NCBI GenBank assembly: GCA_900767825.1
Contig: CAAGAN010000033.1
Coordinates: 62,001-126,000, forward strand
DNA length: 64,000 bases
Origin: Bacilli bacterium
Lineage (GTDB): Bacteria; Bacillota_I; Bacilli_A; RFN20; CAG-826
Direction of reading: 5' to 3'
Both the position numbers and the translations under genes were made by a program. The stretch's first letter is position 1. Each line of letters begins with the position of its first letter. Under the pieces are notes generated by a model. It ran no database searches. It saw only the letters and a list, made by a program, of their open reading frames with translations, and was not told the DNA's origin. Below are positions 24,939 through 33,429 of this stretch, piece by piece.

Positions 24939-26747
24939 TCATTTGTTCTGTTTTCTTTTCCACCTCTCCCTTATGTTGTTCGCATATTCTGCAAGGGCTT
25001 TGCCTTGCTCGGTATTAGAGGAAGAAGAGAGCCCTCTTATAGCTTTCTCCTTCTCTTGTTCTGCTTTTCTTTCTTCGTTGATTATGCTTTCACACTGCGC
25101 CAACGAAGTCTTGCTATAATCCTCGCTAGAAAAGGCAATATCGGAAACGATGTCGGATAACTCCTTTGATGATGGGTTTTCATCAAATCTAGCAGTAAGT
25201 AAGGATAAATCGACCTTTTCTTCTTTGTGCGTATCTTTATAATCCAATAAATAATTTGCGATGTCTTGATATAAATCGTTATAGAAGAAATGCACATTAT
25301 GTTCGAAGAAATCGATGGCGTTTTCATCTATAAGCATCATGGCTAGGATTGTTTTCTCTGCCTCATCAAGTCTTTTGTTTCGCTTATTATTTTTCTTGAA
25401 CCCTCTTTTTAATTTTTCTTCAAAATAATAAGGAGTTTCGATTTCATCGATTGAATTTTCCTTATACTGATTGAATATGTTCCTGATTGCACTTACTTCA
25501 TACCCAGTCGCATTAGACAACTTAACGAAATAATTCTCTAATTCTATAGGCGAAGTAATTGAAGTTAGGAAGGGAATTGAGGAAGTTATCAATTTGTTTT
25601 TGTCATCCGCATTAGAAAGTTTCTTCGTATGGAGATAATATCCAAGCTGGAAATCAAATGGTTCAACAAGGTTATTCATCCTCTTTTTGACACCTTCGGC
25701 ACCTTCTTCATCAAAAATATCGTCAGGATCGCGTAAATCCCCTTCATAATCGACTAATTTGAAATTAATTCCGCTCTTTTTCAAAGCTGGAAGCATTTTC
25801 ATCATAGCCATTTGGCCAGGCTCATCACCATCAAGACAAAGCCTTATCTCGCATTTTAATCTCGATAATAAGGCAATTTGATCATCGGTGAAGGCTGTAC
25901 CCATAAGTGCAACAGCATTATTTAATCCGGATTTCTCTAGGGCCATAACATCCATAAATCCTTCCAAAACATAGCAGTAGCCATCTTTTTTAGTACTAAG
26001 AACTACATTATGGTAGTTATAGAGAATCGAGCCTTTATGGAACAAGCGTGTTTCTGGTGAATTTATATATTTAGCGGAATCATCTTTTTCTAGTTGCCTA
26101 GCGGAAAATCCCACTACTTGGCCGTATCTATCGGAAAGAGGGAATATCAATCTACCAGAATTATGATCGGAGGTGCCTTCGCTTCTAACCAAAGCTATTC
26201 CTATATCTTCTATAGATTTAAGGGAATGCCCCTTGGCTTGGAGGAATTTAATTGTCTTAACCCCATCTAAAGGAGAATAGCCAATCCCATATTTAACGAT
26301 CTGATCTTGGTTTATTCCTCTTTTTTCTAGATATTGTCTAGCTTTTTCGGCTTCAGGAGTCGAAAGACAATAGACATAATATTTTTGCAAATCGTTGATT
26401 GTAGACTTTAGTTTCTCTAAATCAGGGTCTTTGCTTTTTGTAATAGAAATAGCATTTAGCCTAGGATCATGGAACCCAATGATATTCGCCACATCTCTAG
26501 CGGCTTCTTCGTATGATTCGTTTTTGAATTTGGAGACAAAAGTTATAACATTGCCGCCTTCGCCACAAGAGAAGCATTTCCAAATCCTCTTTTCAGGAGA
26601 AATATGCATAGAAGGATGCTTATCGTTATGGAAAGGACATAAGGCTTTATATGATCTTCCGCTTTTCTCTATCCTTATATTAAAAGAAGAAATAACATCG
26701 ATGATATTTGCTTGCTGAATTATCGCTTCATACAATTCATTGTCCAT
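24939..26747 (-). CDS. dnaG: DNA primase
   Basis: DnaG makes RNA primers at the replication fork. The 602-residue protein has the N-terminal zinc-binding domain (ALCPFHNDKHPSMHISPEK, WKCFSCGEGGN), the catalytic core with KYGIGYSP, GRLIFPLSDRYGQVVGF and TOPRIM elements (YVLEGFMDVMAL, LCLDGDEPGQMAM), and a helical C-terminal part that would bind the DnaB helicase. AAGGAGG, 6 nt before the ATG, is a strong ribosome-binding site. It is first in the dnaG-rpoD-sigma-trmK run, 55 nt before rpoD. Confidence 0.95.
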   Translation of the reverse strand: MDNELYEAIIQQANIIDVISSFNIRIEKSGRSYKALCPFHNDKHPSMHISPEKRIWKCFSCGEGGNVITFVSKFKNESYEEAARDVANIIGFHDPRLNAISITKSKDPDLEKLKSTINDLQKYYVYCLSTPEAEKARQYLEKRGINQDQIVKYGIGYSPLDGVKTIKFLQAKGHSLKSIEDIGIALVRSEGTSDHNSGRLIFPLSDRYGQVVGFSARQLEKDDSAKYINSPETRLFHKGSILYNYHNVVLSTKKDGYCYVLEGFMDVMALEKSGLNNAVALMGTAFTDDQIALLSRLKCEIRLCLDGDEPGQMAMMKMLPALKKSGINFKLVDYEGDLRDPDDIFDEEGAEGVKKRMNNLVEPFDFQLGYYLHTKKLSNADDKNKLITSSIPFLTSITSPIELENYFVKLSNATGYEVSAIRNIFNQYKENSIDEIETPYYFEEKLKRGFKKNNKRNKRLDEAEKTILAMMLIDENAIDFFEHNVHFFYNDLYQDIANYLLDYKDTHKEEKVDLSLLTARFDENPSSKELSDIVSDIAFSSEDYSKTSLAQCESIINEERKAEQEKEKAIRGLSSSSNTEQGKALAEYANNIRERWKRKQNK

Positions 26748-26820
26748 GTCATTCCTCCTTTCTTATCTATATAATAGATATATTTACTAATTTATTACTT
26801 TATTTATACTAAATTATTAC

Positions 26821-28203
26821 TTAGCAATATAAGCAATTCTTTGATAGATATTGTTCCAATTCACTAATTTTGATTCTAATTTGTTGCATGGAATCTCTAT
26901 CTCTAATGGTGACGGATTCATCCTTTTCGGTATCAAAATCAATTGTTACACAATAAGGTGTACCAATTTCATCTTGTCTTCTATATCTCTTACCGATTGA
27001 TCCAGTTTCATCATATGTAACCGATAAGGTCTTGTTAAGGATATTCAAGACTTCCATAGCCTTATCACCTAATTTCTTAGACAAAGGCAAGACGGCAGCT
27101 TTATATGGGGCTAAGGTCTTATTTATATGCATGACAACACGCTTATCCCCTCCTTCAAGAGTTTCTTCATCATAGGCATCCACTGCAACCATGAGGAATA
27201 ATCTATCAAGTCCCATAGATGGTTCGATTGTAAATGGAAGATATCTTTGGTTGGTATCAGAATCAAAGTAGGTCAAATCTTGCTTTGAGAATTCTTGATG
27301 ACGCTTCAAATCATAATCAGTTCTATCGGCAACACCCATGATTTCGCCCCATCCAAGGTTAGGGAAATCATATTCAATATCAGTTGTAGCTTTTGAATAG
27401 AAGGCCAATTCGGCTGGTTCATGGTCGCGATATCTTAGATTAGTTTCATTAATTCCTAAAGAATCAATGAATTTCAGGCAGTAATTCTTCCAATAGGAGA
27501 ACCATTCCAAATCAGTATCAGGCTTGCAGAAGAATTCCATTTCTAGTTGTTCGAATTCTCTTGTCCTAAATGTGAAATTACCAGGAGTAATCTCGTTTCT
27601 AAAACTCTTACCGGCATTGCAAATGCCAAATGGAAGCTTCTTCCTTGTTACTCTAGCGACATTTTTGAAATTAACGAAGACGCCTTGGGCAGTTTCTGGA
27701 CGTAGATATACTGTACTAGATGCATCTTCAGTGACTCCGATATGGGTCTTAAACATCATGTTGAACTTCCTAATTGGAGTAAAATCGCTTTTACCACATA
27801 CTGGGCAAACCATCTTATGGGTTTTCATGAATTCATCCATATCTTCGAAAGTTAAGGCATCAACATCAACATCTGGATATTGTCCTTTTATTAATTCATC
27901 AGCCCTGTGCCTAGCCTTGCAAGCTTTGCAGTCAACCATAGGATCATTGAATGTTGAGACATGTCCAGTTGCTTCCCAAACCTTTGGATTCATCAAAATA
28001 GCAGCATCAATCCCAACATTTGTAGGAGATTCTTGAACAAATTTCTTCCACCAGGCGGCACGGATGTTATTTTTCATCAAGACGCCTAAAGGACCATAAT
28101 CCCAAGTATTCGAAAGTCCGCCATAGATGGAAGAACCTTGGAAAACATAACCGGAATTTTGTAAATGTTGAGTAACCGTATCAAAACTAAATTTGTTAGC
28201 CAT
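26821..28203 (-). CDS. glyS: Glycyl-tRNA synthetase (homodimeric type)
   Basis: This charges tRNA-Gly. The 460-residue class II enzyme is the alpha-2 type, shown by SGYVFQGSSIYGGLSNTWDYGPLG at the start. It also has the zinc-like insert (CKACKARHRADEL and CPVCGKS), RPETAQGVFVNFKN (motif 2 region), FRTREFEQLEMEFF, and IEPSMGLDRLF (motif 3). The C-terminal anticodon-binding domain contains TIDFDTEKDESVTIRDRD. AAGGAG precedes the ATG. No glycine T-box is visible in the 87-nt gap to recO, which instead has an AT-rich hairpin. Confidence 0.95.
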   Translation of the reverse strand: MANKFSFDTVTQHLQNSGYVFQGSSIYGGLSNTWDYGPLGVLMKNNIRAAWWKKFVQESPTNVGIDAAILMNPKVWEATGHVSTFNDPMVDCKACKARHRADELIKGQYPDVDVDALTFEDMDEFMKTHKMVCPVCGKSDFTPIRKFNMMFKTHIGVTEDASSTVYLRPETAQGVFVNFKNVARVTRKKLPFGICNAGKSFRNEITPGNFTFRTREFEQLEMEFFCKPDTDLEWFSYWKNYCLKFIDSLGINETNLRYRDHEPAELAFYSKATTDIEYDFPNLGWGEIMGVADRTDYDLKRHQEFSKQDLTYFDSDTNQRYLPFTIEPSMGLDRLFLMVAVDAYDEETLEGGDKRVVMHINKTLAPYKAAVLPLSKKLGDKAMEVLNILNKTLSVTYDETGSIGKRYRRQDEIGTPYCVTIDFDTEKDESVTIRDRDSMQQIRIKISELEQYLSKNCLYC

Positions 28204-28224
28204 TTATTAATTATTCTCCTTGTT

Positions 28225-28264
28225 AAAAATACTTAAATCACGGGTTAATTTTATTGATTTAAGT
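28225..28264 (-). terminator. AT-rich hairpin between recO and glyS
   Basis: ACTTAAATCA (28231-28240) and TGATTTAAGT (28255-28264) form a perfect 10-bp inverted repeat, followed on the reverse strand by ATTTTT (28230-28225). It could end recO transcripts or attenuate glyS. A TTGACA (28275-28270) just upstream is a possible glyS -35, with AAAATT (28252-28247) as a poor -10. Confidence 0.55.
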
Positions 28265-28290
28265 AACTTTGTCAACCTAATATAAGGGTA

Positions 28291-29034
28291 CTAGATAACC
28301 TTCAATAATTTAAGGCTTTTTATATCTATTCCCGTTTCGTCATAAAGGAATCTAGAAAAGCCTTCTAGGACTGGATAAATCCCATTTTTTAAAGGAGGAA
28401 TTTTCTCTAGTTGATTAGGCTTAGCTAAAGAGGAATAATGAAGGAATTTTAATGTCTCTACATTTAATTTATGGTAAGTTTCGTTAAGGCAATTCTTGCA
28501 GATGAATCCTCCATCAATATAAGAAAGCCCTACTATTGCTTCTTTTTTGTTACATCTTACGCAATTAGTTAGGTTTAATCCAATTCCTAAAGCATCTAGA
28601 TATTTTATAAAAAAGAATAAAGCGACGCTTAATGGATGATAACCATTCAATAAGGCATTTAGGCTAGATAAAACATAAGGATAGATATTCTTGCTTTCTT
28701 CCACTCTATCTTCATCTAGACCCTTGCTAAGGAGCTCTAAGATGAAATTAGAAACCCCAACAACCCCAAAATCATCTTCTTTTAAGTATGATTTTATTAG
28801 ATTAGATTCTTTTAAGGACAATTTGTTTCCGATTTGGTTAGACAAAACAAATGAAGAATAGGAAAGAAGAGAACAAGAAGCAATGTTTTTCGAACTAATC
28901 TTATTGACTCCCCTTCCATAAAAAGAAAATAAGCCATCACTAGTAATTATAGTAAGCATGGCATCATTTTCTTTGCAGGGGATTTTCCTTATAAGAAGCC
29001 CTTCTAGCTTGATATCTTCCTTCTTATTCCCCAT
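28291..29034 (-). CDS. recO: DNA repair protein RecO
   Basis: RecO loads RecA at gaps with RecF and RecR. The 247-residue protein begins with an OB-fold (EGLLIRKIPCKENDAMLTIIT, DGLFSFYGRGVNK). It then has a helical region and the C4 zinc finger CVRCNKKEAIVGLSYIDGG followed by CKNCL. Length matches the family. It overlaps the end of era by 11 nt, part of the conserved ybeY-cdd-era-recO-glyS order. Confidence 0.92.
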   Translation of the reverse strand: MGNKKEDIKLEGLLIRKIPCKENDAMLTIITSDGLFSFYGRGVNKISSKNIASCSLLSYSSFVLSNQIGNKLSLKESNLIKSYLKEDDFGVVGVSNFILELLSKGLDEDRVEESKNIYPYVLSSLNALLNGYHPLSVALFFFIKYLDALGIGLNLTNCVRCNKKEAIVGLSYIDGGFICKNCLNETYHKLNVETLKFLHYSSLAKPNQLEKIPPLKNGIYPVLEGFSRFLYDETGIDIKSLKLLKVI

Positions 29035-29902
29035 AACCGTATTCGATTAATTTCTTTATTGAATCTCTCCAGCCAGGATCAGCTTCGACTTCGATTTTAA
29101 GCGAGGCAACATTTTTATGCCAAGACGTTTCCATTTCCTTTTTGGCAGCGGTCTTAATTGATTTGATCATATTCCCGCCTTTGCCGATAATTATTCCCTT
29201 TTGGTTTTCCTTTTCGGTAACGATTTTGGCAGATATTTCGATTTTATCGTCATTTTCTTTGAACGAAGAAATAACTACCGCGCATTGATGAGGTATTTCT
29301 TGACGTAAGAAATGAAGCAATTTTCCTCTTATTATTTCTTTTGCCTGGTAAGCCTTATCCTTATCAGTAATCATGTTAGTAGGATAAAAAGGTTCACCTT
29401 CTTCTAGATATGAATGAAGGGCCTCTTTTATTTCCTTTAAGCCGAAATTTTCCTTTATAGAAGCCTCAATTAATAATGTTGACTTCATGTTTTCGGAGAT
29501 TATTTCTTTCTTTTCTTTGGCTTCTTCTGCTTTTATTAAATCAATTTTATTTAAGATGACAATCCTAGGAGCATCAGAATTTATCGAATTATATATCTTT
29601 ATGTCCTCATCTAATGTTTTAGTTGAGGCATCAACCATATAAATAATCGCATTTACATCGCGGCTAGATTCAAAAGCAGTCTTTTTCATTAAGGAATAAA
29701 GTTTTTCCTTGCCATAGAAAATACCTGGAGTATCAACAAATACGATTTGGTAATCCTTTTCATTCAATATTCCTGATATTGCATCCCTAGTAGTCTGGGC
29801 TTTTGGGGATACTATCGATACTTTTTTCGATAATAAGGCATTTAATAAGGTAGATTTGCCAACATTAGGCCTACCTAGAATCGAGACAAAACCAATTTTC
29901 AT
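29024..29902 (-). CDS. era: GTPase Era
   Basis: Era is an essential GTPase that binds the 3' end of 16S rRNA during 30S maturation. The 292-residue protein has G1 (GRPNVGKSTLLNALL), G2 with QTTRDAI, G3 (DTPGIFYG), G4 (NKIDLIKAE) and G5 (ASIKENFG). The C-terminal KH domain has GIIIGKGGNMIKSI. It overlaps cdd by 4 nt. Confidence 0.95.
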   Translation of the reverse strand: MKIGFVSILGRPNVGKSTLLNALLSKKVSIVSPKAQTTRDAISGILNEKDYQIVFVDTPGIFYGKEKLYSLMKKTAFESSRDVNAIIYMVDASTKTLDEDIKIYNSINSDAPRIVILNKIDLIKAEEAKEKKEIISENMKSTLLIEASIKENFGLKEIKEALHSYLEEGEPFYPTNMITDKDKAYQAKEIIRGKLLHFLRQEIPHQCAVVISSFKENDDKIEISAKIVTEKENQKGIIIGKGGNMIKSIKTAAKKEMETSWHKNVASLKIEVEADPGWRDSIKKLIEYGYGE

Positions 29903-30297
29903 AAATCATCACCATCAAAGCCAAAAGGCAATAGCTCTTCTACTGTAGTTACTTTTATATCCCCTTTTAGATTAGCTAGATAAATAGGCTTAGTAGCTGG
30001 GTATAATTCGCTTAAAACTTGCCTACATGCACCACAAGGAGAGCAAAATGAATCCGTATCGGCTACAACTGCCAAAGATAAGAAGTCATCAGTAGTTTTG
30101 CCATCCATCATCGCATTATATAAAGCGTTACGTTCTGCACACATGCACAATGGGAAAGAAGCATTTTCTATATTAGCACCGATATAGACTGAGCCATCTT
30201 TACAATAAAGGGCAGCCCCTACTGCAAAGTTTGAATAAGGGGAATAAGATCTTTTCCTAGCCTCTATTGCAATGCCAATAAGTTCTTCTTTATCCAT
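29899..30297 (-). CDS. cdd: Cytidine deaminase
   Basis: Cdd deaminates cytidine and deoxycytidine in pyrimidine salvage. The 132-residue protein (from MDKEELIGIAIEA) has SPYSNFAVGAAL, the catalytic CAERNALYNA, and PCGACRQVLSEL, which together give three cysteine zinc ligands and the catalytic Glu, as in small tetrameric Cdd. The start at 30297 sits behind AAGGAGAG and overlaps the ybeY stop. A frame from 30318 would start inside ybeY. deoC and pdp elsewhere in the window serve the same salvage route. Confidence 0.94.
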   Translation of the reverse strand: MDKEELIGIAIEARKRSYSPYSNFAVGAALYCKDGSVYIGANIENASFPLCMCAERNALYNAMMDGKTTDDFLSLAVVADTDSFCSPCGACRQVLSELYPATKPIYLANLKGDIKVTTVEELLPFGFDGDDL

Positions 30298-30784
30298 GCT
30301 TTCTCTCCTTGACTTCATTTAAAATCTCATCCTGAAGGGGGAACATGATTTTAGCATCTTCTTCCTTCATATGATCATAACCTAATAAATGCAACAAACC
30401 ATGTACAAATAGGAAAGAAAGCTCCCTTTCATCACTGTTCCCTATTTCTTTTGCTTGACGTAAAGCTTGAGGGATACAAATGAATATCTCACCTAATAAA
30501 TGTGGTATTTCTTCATTCTTGATCATTCCTAATGAAGAATCATCATCATTAAAGGCAAAAGAAATGACATCAGTAATTCTATCGACGTTCCTATAATCCC
30601 GATTAATTTGATGTATTTCTTCATCATTGACAAGATTTACATCAACTTCATAATTGGTCTTTATTTTCAATACATCAAAAGTCACTTCCATTATGAGGTT
30701 ATATTCTTTTTCTAGATAATCGTAAGTTGGATCGAATCCATTTTCAAAACTAAGTTCCATATATTTATATGGATAGTTTAGCAT
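30290..30784 (-). CDS. ybeY: Endoribonuclease YbeY (rRNA maturation factor)
   Basis: YbeY is a metal-dependent RNase needed for 16S rRNA 3'-end processing and quality control. The 164-residue protein has the metal site HGLLHLLGYDHMKEED (HxxxHxxxxxH) near residues 131-142 and RNVDRITDVISFAF upstream. The start is uncertain: ATG 30784 or an in-frame ATG at 30760, neither with a strong ribosome-binding site. The usual neighbour phoH is not here; an unrelated membrane protein precedes it instead. Confidence 0.92.
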   Translation of the reverse strand: MLNYPYKYMELSFENGFDPTYDYLEKEYNLIMEVTFDVLKIKTNYEVDVNLVNDEEIHQINRDYRNVDRITDVISFAFNDDDSSLGMIKNEEIPHLLGEIFICIPQALRQAKEIGNSDERELSFLFVHGLLHLLGYDHMKEEDAKIMFPLQDEILNEVKERKHG

Positions 30785-30808
30785 TATCTATTGTTTCATT
30801 CTATATTC

Positions 30809-32008
30809 TTATAGAAAATAATAAGAAAAATAGGCTTCTTCCTTGTTCTTTTTAGATAACGAGGAAAATGAGAGCAAACAATTTGAAGTTAATTGAATCA
30901 TCAAATAATTCATTAGGAAATTCGAAAGAAATGATTCGATGTAAATAATTCCATTTATAATGGTTAATAAGACTGATATAGCTAAAGTAAAGGTGAATGT
31001 AATTGCCTCCTTGCCCATTAATAAAGACATGTATTTATCGCCACTTTTGCTTATTTTATTCAACAATACCAGCCTATCCTCTTTACTATTTATCCTAGAA
31101 TAATATTCATATTCAAGAGAAGAAACATCTTCTTGATATAGGTTGTCTTTTGAATTGAATAATAAATGGATAGAGACGGCGAATAGCAAACTAGATGATA
31201 AGGCAATTAATGAATAGGGATTGTTAAGTGAAAATAATATCAAAATGGAAAAAATCTCGATCAGATGTAATATAAACGATGGCCTAGATGAGAATAATGC
31301 CGCTTTATATTGATTGTAATGGAAGAATTTTTCCTTTCTTTTATATGTAGATTCGTCATCGACTTTATTTAGATAAAGTTTGTCGAATTTCATCATCATT
31401 GCCTTTGATTCCATCTTTGAGAGCAAAAGAAATAGCAAACCTGCACTCATAAACGCTAAGGAGACCGGTAGATAATTTGAGGTACTACCTAGTAAGTAAA
31501 TGGAGATGAAAAGTAGAAGCGTCGGTAAGAAAGAACAAAGGCAATGGATGAAGTTAAGCAGGACTGAAAAGGGGCGTTTTTTGTTGTATTTAGGCGAAAT
31601 GTCTTCATAACTAGTCTGTCTAAGATACTTGAGCTCGAACATACTTTCAAATGAAGAGAAACTAATTTCCCTTTTACCTACAGAAGGATCAAAAGCCAAG
31701 AACGATTTTCTTTTCCTTTTATAGATATAAAGCATGTGAGAGAGCCCTTTTTCATAGACACAAACCAAAATAGGGAAGTCCCGATTCTTGAGGATTTCCT
31801 TCGAATCCCGAACTTTAAATGCCTCTAGAGTTAATCCTAAAGAAGAAGCATATTTTATCAGTTCGGCAAGGGAAGGAGCCTGCTTATCGACTATTGGTTC
31901 AGGGGCATAAGTGAAATCACTCCTATTCGAAGAATGGATAAGAGCCATTTTTACGCAGGAGTAACCACAACTTTTTGCTTGAGATTGATAGACGATTTTG
32001 TTCCTCAT
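30809..32008 (-). CDS. C39 peptidase domain fused to an ABC-type membrane domain, no ATPase
   Basis: The 399-residue protein (from MRNKIVYQSQAKSCGY, 32008) starts with a C39 bacteriocin-peptidase fold: catalytic Cys in QSQAKSCGYSCVKMAL, His in LSHMLYIYK, Asp in FDPSVGKREIS. It continues with about five or six transmembrane segments, as in peptidase-containing ABC exporters. It then ends at about 400 residues, where a nucleotide-binding domain would start in full exporters of about 700. No Walker motifs follow and no separate ATPase or precursor-peptide gene is nearby. C39 domains normally cut leader peptides after a double glycine during export. Either it uses an ATPase encoded elsewhere or it is a reduced relative with another job. 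Confidence 0.75.
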   Translation of the reverse strand: MRNKIVYQSQAKSCGYSCVKMALIHSSNRSDFTYAPEPIVDKQAPSLAELIKYASSLGLTLEAFKVRDSKEILKNRDFPILVCVYEKGLSHMLYIYKRKRKSFLAFDPSVGKREISFSSFESMFELKYLRQTSYEDISPKYNKKRPFSVLLNFIHCLCSFLPTLLLFISIYLLGSTSNYLPVSLAFMSAGLLFLLLSKMESKAMMMKFDKLYLNKVDDESTYKRKEKFFHYNQYKAALFSSRPSFILHLIEIFSILILFSLNNPYSLIALSSSLLFAVSIHLLFNSKDNLYQEDVSSLEYEYYSRINSKEDRLVLLNKISKSGDKYMSLLMGKEAITFTFTLAISVLLTIINGIIYIESFLSNFLMNYLMIQLTSNCLLSFSSLSKKNKEEAYFSYYFL

Positions 32009-32051
32009 ATTAATTAAGTACCGACGAGAAAGCAAAAAGGGTACAAGAAAA

Positions 32052-32077
32052 ATAAAAAAAGCGTGATTTCTCACGCT
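32052..32077 (-). terminator. rpsU terminator
   Basis: AGCGTGA (32060-32066) and TCACGCT (32071-32077) with a 4-nt loop, followed by a run of T on the reverse strand. Confidence 0.9.
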
Positions 32078-32082
32078 AATTA

Positions 32083-32259
32083 TTAGAATTTCTTACGACG
32101 AGCTAATTTGGATTTCATCTTTCTCATAAGCGCTGGCTTCAAATAAGCTTCACGTTTACGAGTTTCAAGAAGGATACCAGATTTGTTAACGCCTCTTTTG
32201 AAGCGGCGAAGAGCATCATCGATAGTTTCGCCTTCGCGAACAACTGTCTTAACGGCCAT
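32083..32259 (-). CDS. rpsU: 30S ribosomal protein S21
   Basis: The reverse strand encodes 58 residues, MAVKTVVREGETIDDALRRF at the start and a basic end (KLARRKKF). This is a normal S21, a late-assembling small-subunit protein. GGAAG lies upstream of the ATG and a strong terminator follows directly. It separates deoC from the C39 gene. Confidence 0.95.
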   Translation of the reverse strand: MAVKTVVREGETIDDALRRFKRGVNKSGILLETRKREAYLKPALMRKMKSKLARRKKF

Positions 32260-32342
32260 TTAATCTCACTTCCTTCCTGCTAATGCTTGAATAGGATACT
32301 ATAAACGGCAAGTTAAAATCAATAATTTTTTATTTGAATTTC

Positions 32343-32990
32343 TTACTTTTCTTCCATTATTTTAACAGAAGCAGAACATCCAATCCTAGTGGCACCGGCC
32401 TTAACCATGGCCAAGGCTTCTTCTTTAGTATGGATTCCACCGCTAGCCTTGATTTTACAAGCACCTTGTAAGGTCTTGTTCATAAGTGAAACAGCCTCAA
32501 CTGTAGCTCCGCCTTTAGAGAAGCCAGTTGATGTTTTTACGAAGTCAACTTTCTCTTTTGCACAAATCTTGCAGATTTCAACAATTTCTTCATCAGTTAA
32601 CAAGCAAGTTTCGAATATTACTTTCAAAACATGGCCTTTGGTGGCTTTTCTAATCTTGTCGATTTCTTCTTCGATTGCTTCATAGTTATGATCTTTAGCA
32701 TCGGAAATATTGATAACCATGTCGATTTCATCGGCACCTTTGGATAATGCCAATGTAGCTTCCATCCATTTTATTTCAGGTAGATTTGCGCCTAATGGGA
32801 AGCCAATTACAGTGCATACTTTAACATCAGTCCCCTTTAATTCTTTAGCAGCCAAAGAGACAAAATCAGGATTGACGCAGACGGAAGCAAAATCATATTG
32901 TCTTGCTTCGGCGCACAATTTGAAGACATCTTCTTTCTTGGCATCTGGTTTTAATAAGGTGTGGTCGAATAATTTATTGAATTTTTCCAT
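32343..32990 (-). CDS. deoC: Deoxyribose-phosphate aldolase
   Basis: DeoC splits 2-deoxyribose-5-phosphate into glyceraldehyde-3-phosphate and acetaldehyde, the last step of deoxynucleoside catabolism. The 215-residue TIM-barrel protein has FDHTLLKPDAKKED, VCTVIGFPLGAN, the Schiff-base lysine in VDFVKTSTGFS, and KASGGIHTKEEA. Length matches short bacterial DeoC. It is flanked by S21 and L32 genes. A palindrome in its leader (33031-33048) could be an operator. Confidence 0.94.
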   Translation of the reverse strand: MEKFNKLFDHTLLKPDAKKEDVFKLCAEARQYDFASVCVNPDFVSLAAKELKGTDVKVCTVIGFPLGANLPEIKWMEATLALSKGADEIDMVINISDAKDHNYEAIEEEIDKIRKATKGHVLKVIFETCLLTDEEIVEICKICAKEKVDFVKTSTGFSKGGATVEAVSLMNKTLQGACKIKASGGIHTKEEALAMVKAGATRIGCSASVKIMEEK

Positions 32991-33030
32991 TTGTTTTTTC
33001 CTCTTCTATATATTACCTAGATTTTCTCTC

Positions 33031-33048
33031 TAACTCTAGTTCGAGTTA
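33031..33048. promoter_or_regulatory. Inverted repeat upstream of deoC, possible operator
   Basis: TAACTC (33031-33036) and GAGTTA (33043-33048) flank a 6-nt centre about 40 nt before the deoC ATG. There is no T-run. It could bind a deoxynucleoside regulator, but only symmetry and position support this. Confidence 0.3.
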
Positions 33049-33108
33049 TATCCCAGGTAAAACGCAAGAATTACTTAGCTATATTTATATATAGATAATA
33101 GAAGAAAT

Positions 33109-33132
33109 AAAAAACCATCTCGAGCGAGATGG
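33109..33132 (-). terminator. rpmF terminator
   Basis: CCATCTCG (33115-33122) and CGAGATGG (33125-33132) form a perfect 8-bp stem, followed on the reverse strand by TTTTTT. Confidence 0.9.
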
Positions 33133-33138
33133 AATTTC

Positions 33139-33339
33139 TTATTTGCTTGGTGCGTCTTCTTCTTTAGAAATGTGTAAGACTTCCTTGCCGTTATAATATC
33201 CGCATTTTGGGCAAACGTGGTGAGAACGAATCATTTCGCCACAATGTGGGCAAGCAACTAATCCAACGACATTTAGTTTGAAGTGTGAGCGACGTAACCT
33301 TTTCCTAGTTTTACTAGTTCTTCTTTGTGGTACTGCCAT
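33139..33339 (-). CDS. rpmF: 50S ribosomal protein L32
   Basis: This 66-residue large-subunit protein begins MAVPQRRTSKTRKRLRRSH and has a zinc ribbon of two CxxC pairs (VACPHCGE and VCPKCGYYNG). Length and sequence are typical of L32. It ends in an acidic tail. AAGGAG lies upstream of the ATG. It stands alone between mtaB and a terminator. Confidence 0.96.
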   Translation of the reverse strand: MAVPQRRTSKTRKRLRRSHFKLNVVGLVACPHCGEMIRSHHVCPKCGYYNGKEVLHISKEEDAPSK

Positions 33340-33429
33340 GGCCTAAATCTCCTTTGAACGTGTCAAATTATATAAATAAAAATATGAATAACAAGGAAAA
33401 AAGTGAGACGATGTCAAAAAAATTCCAAA

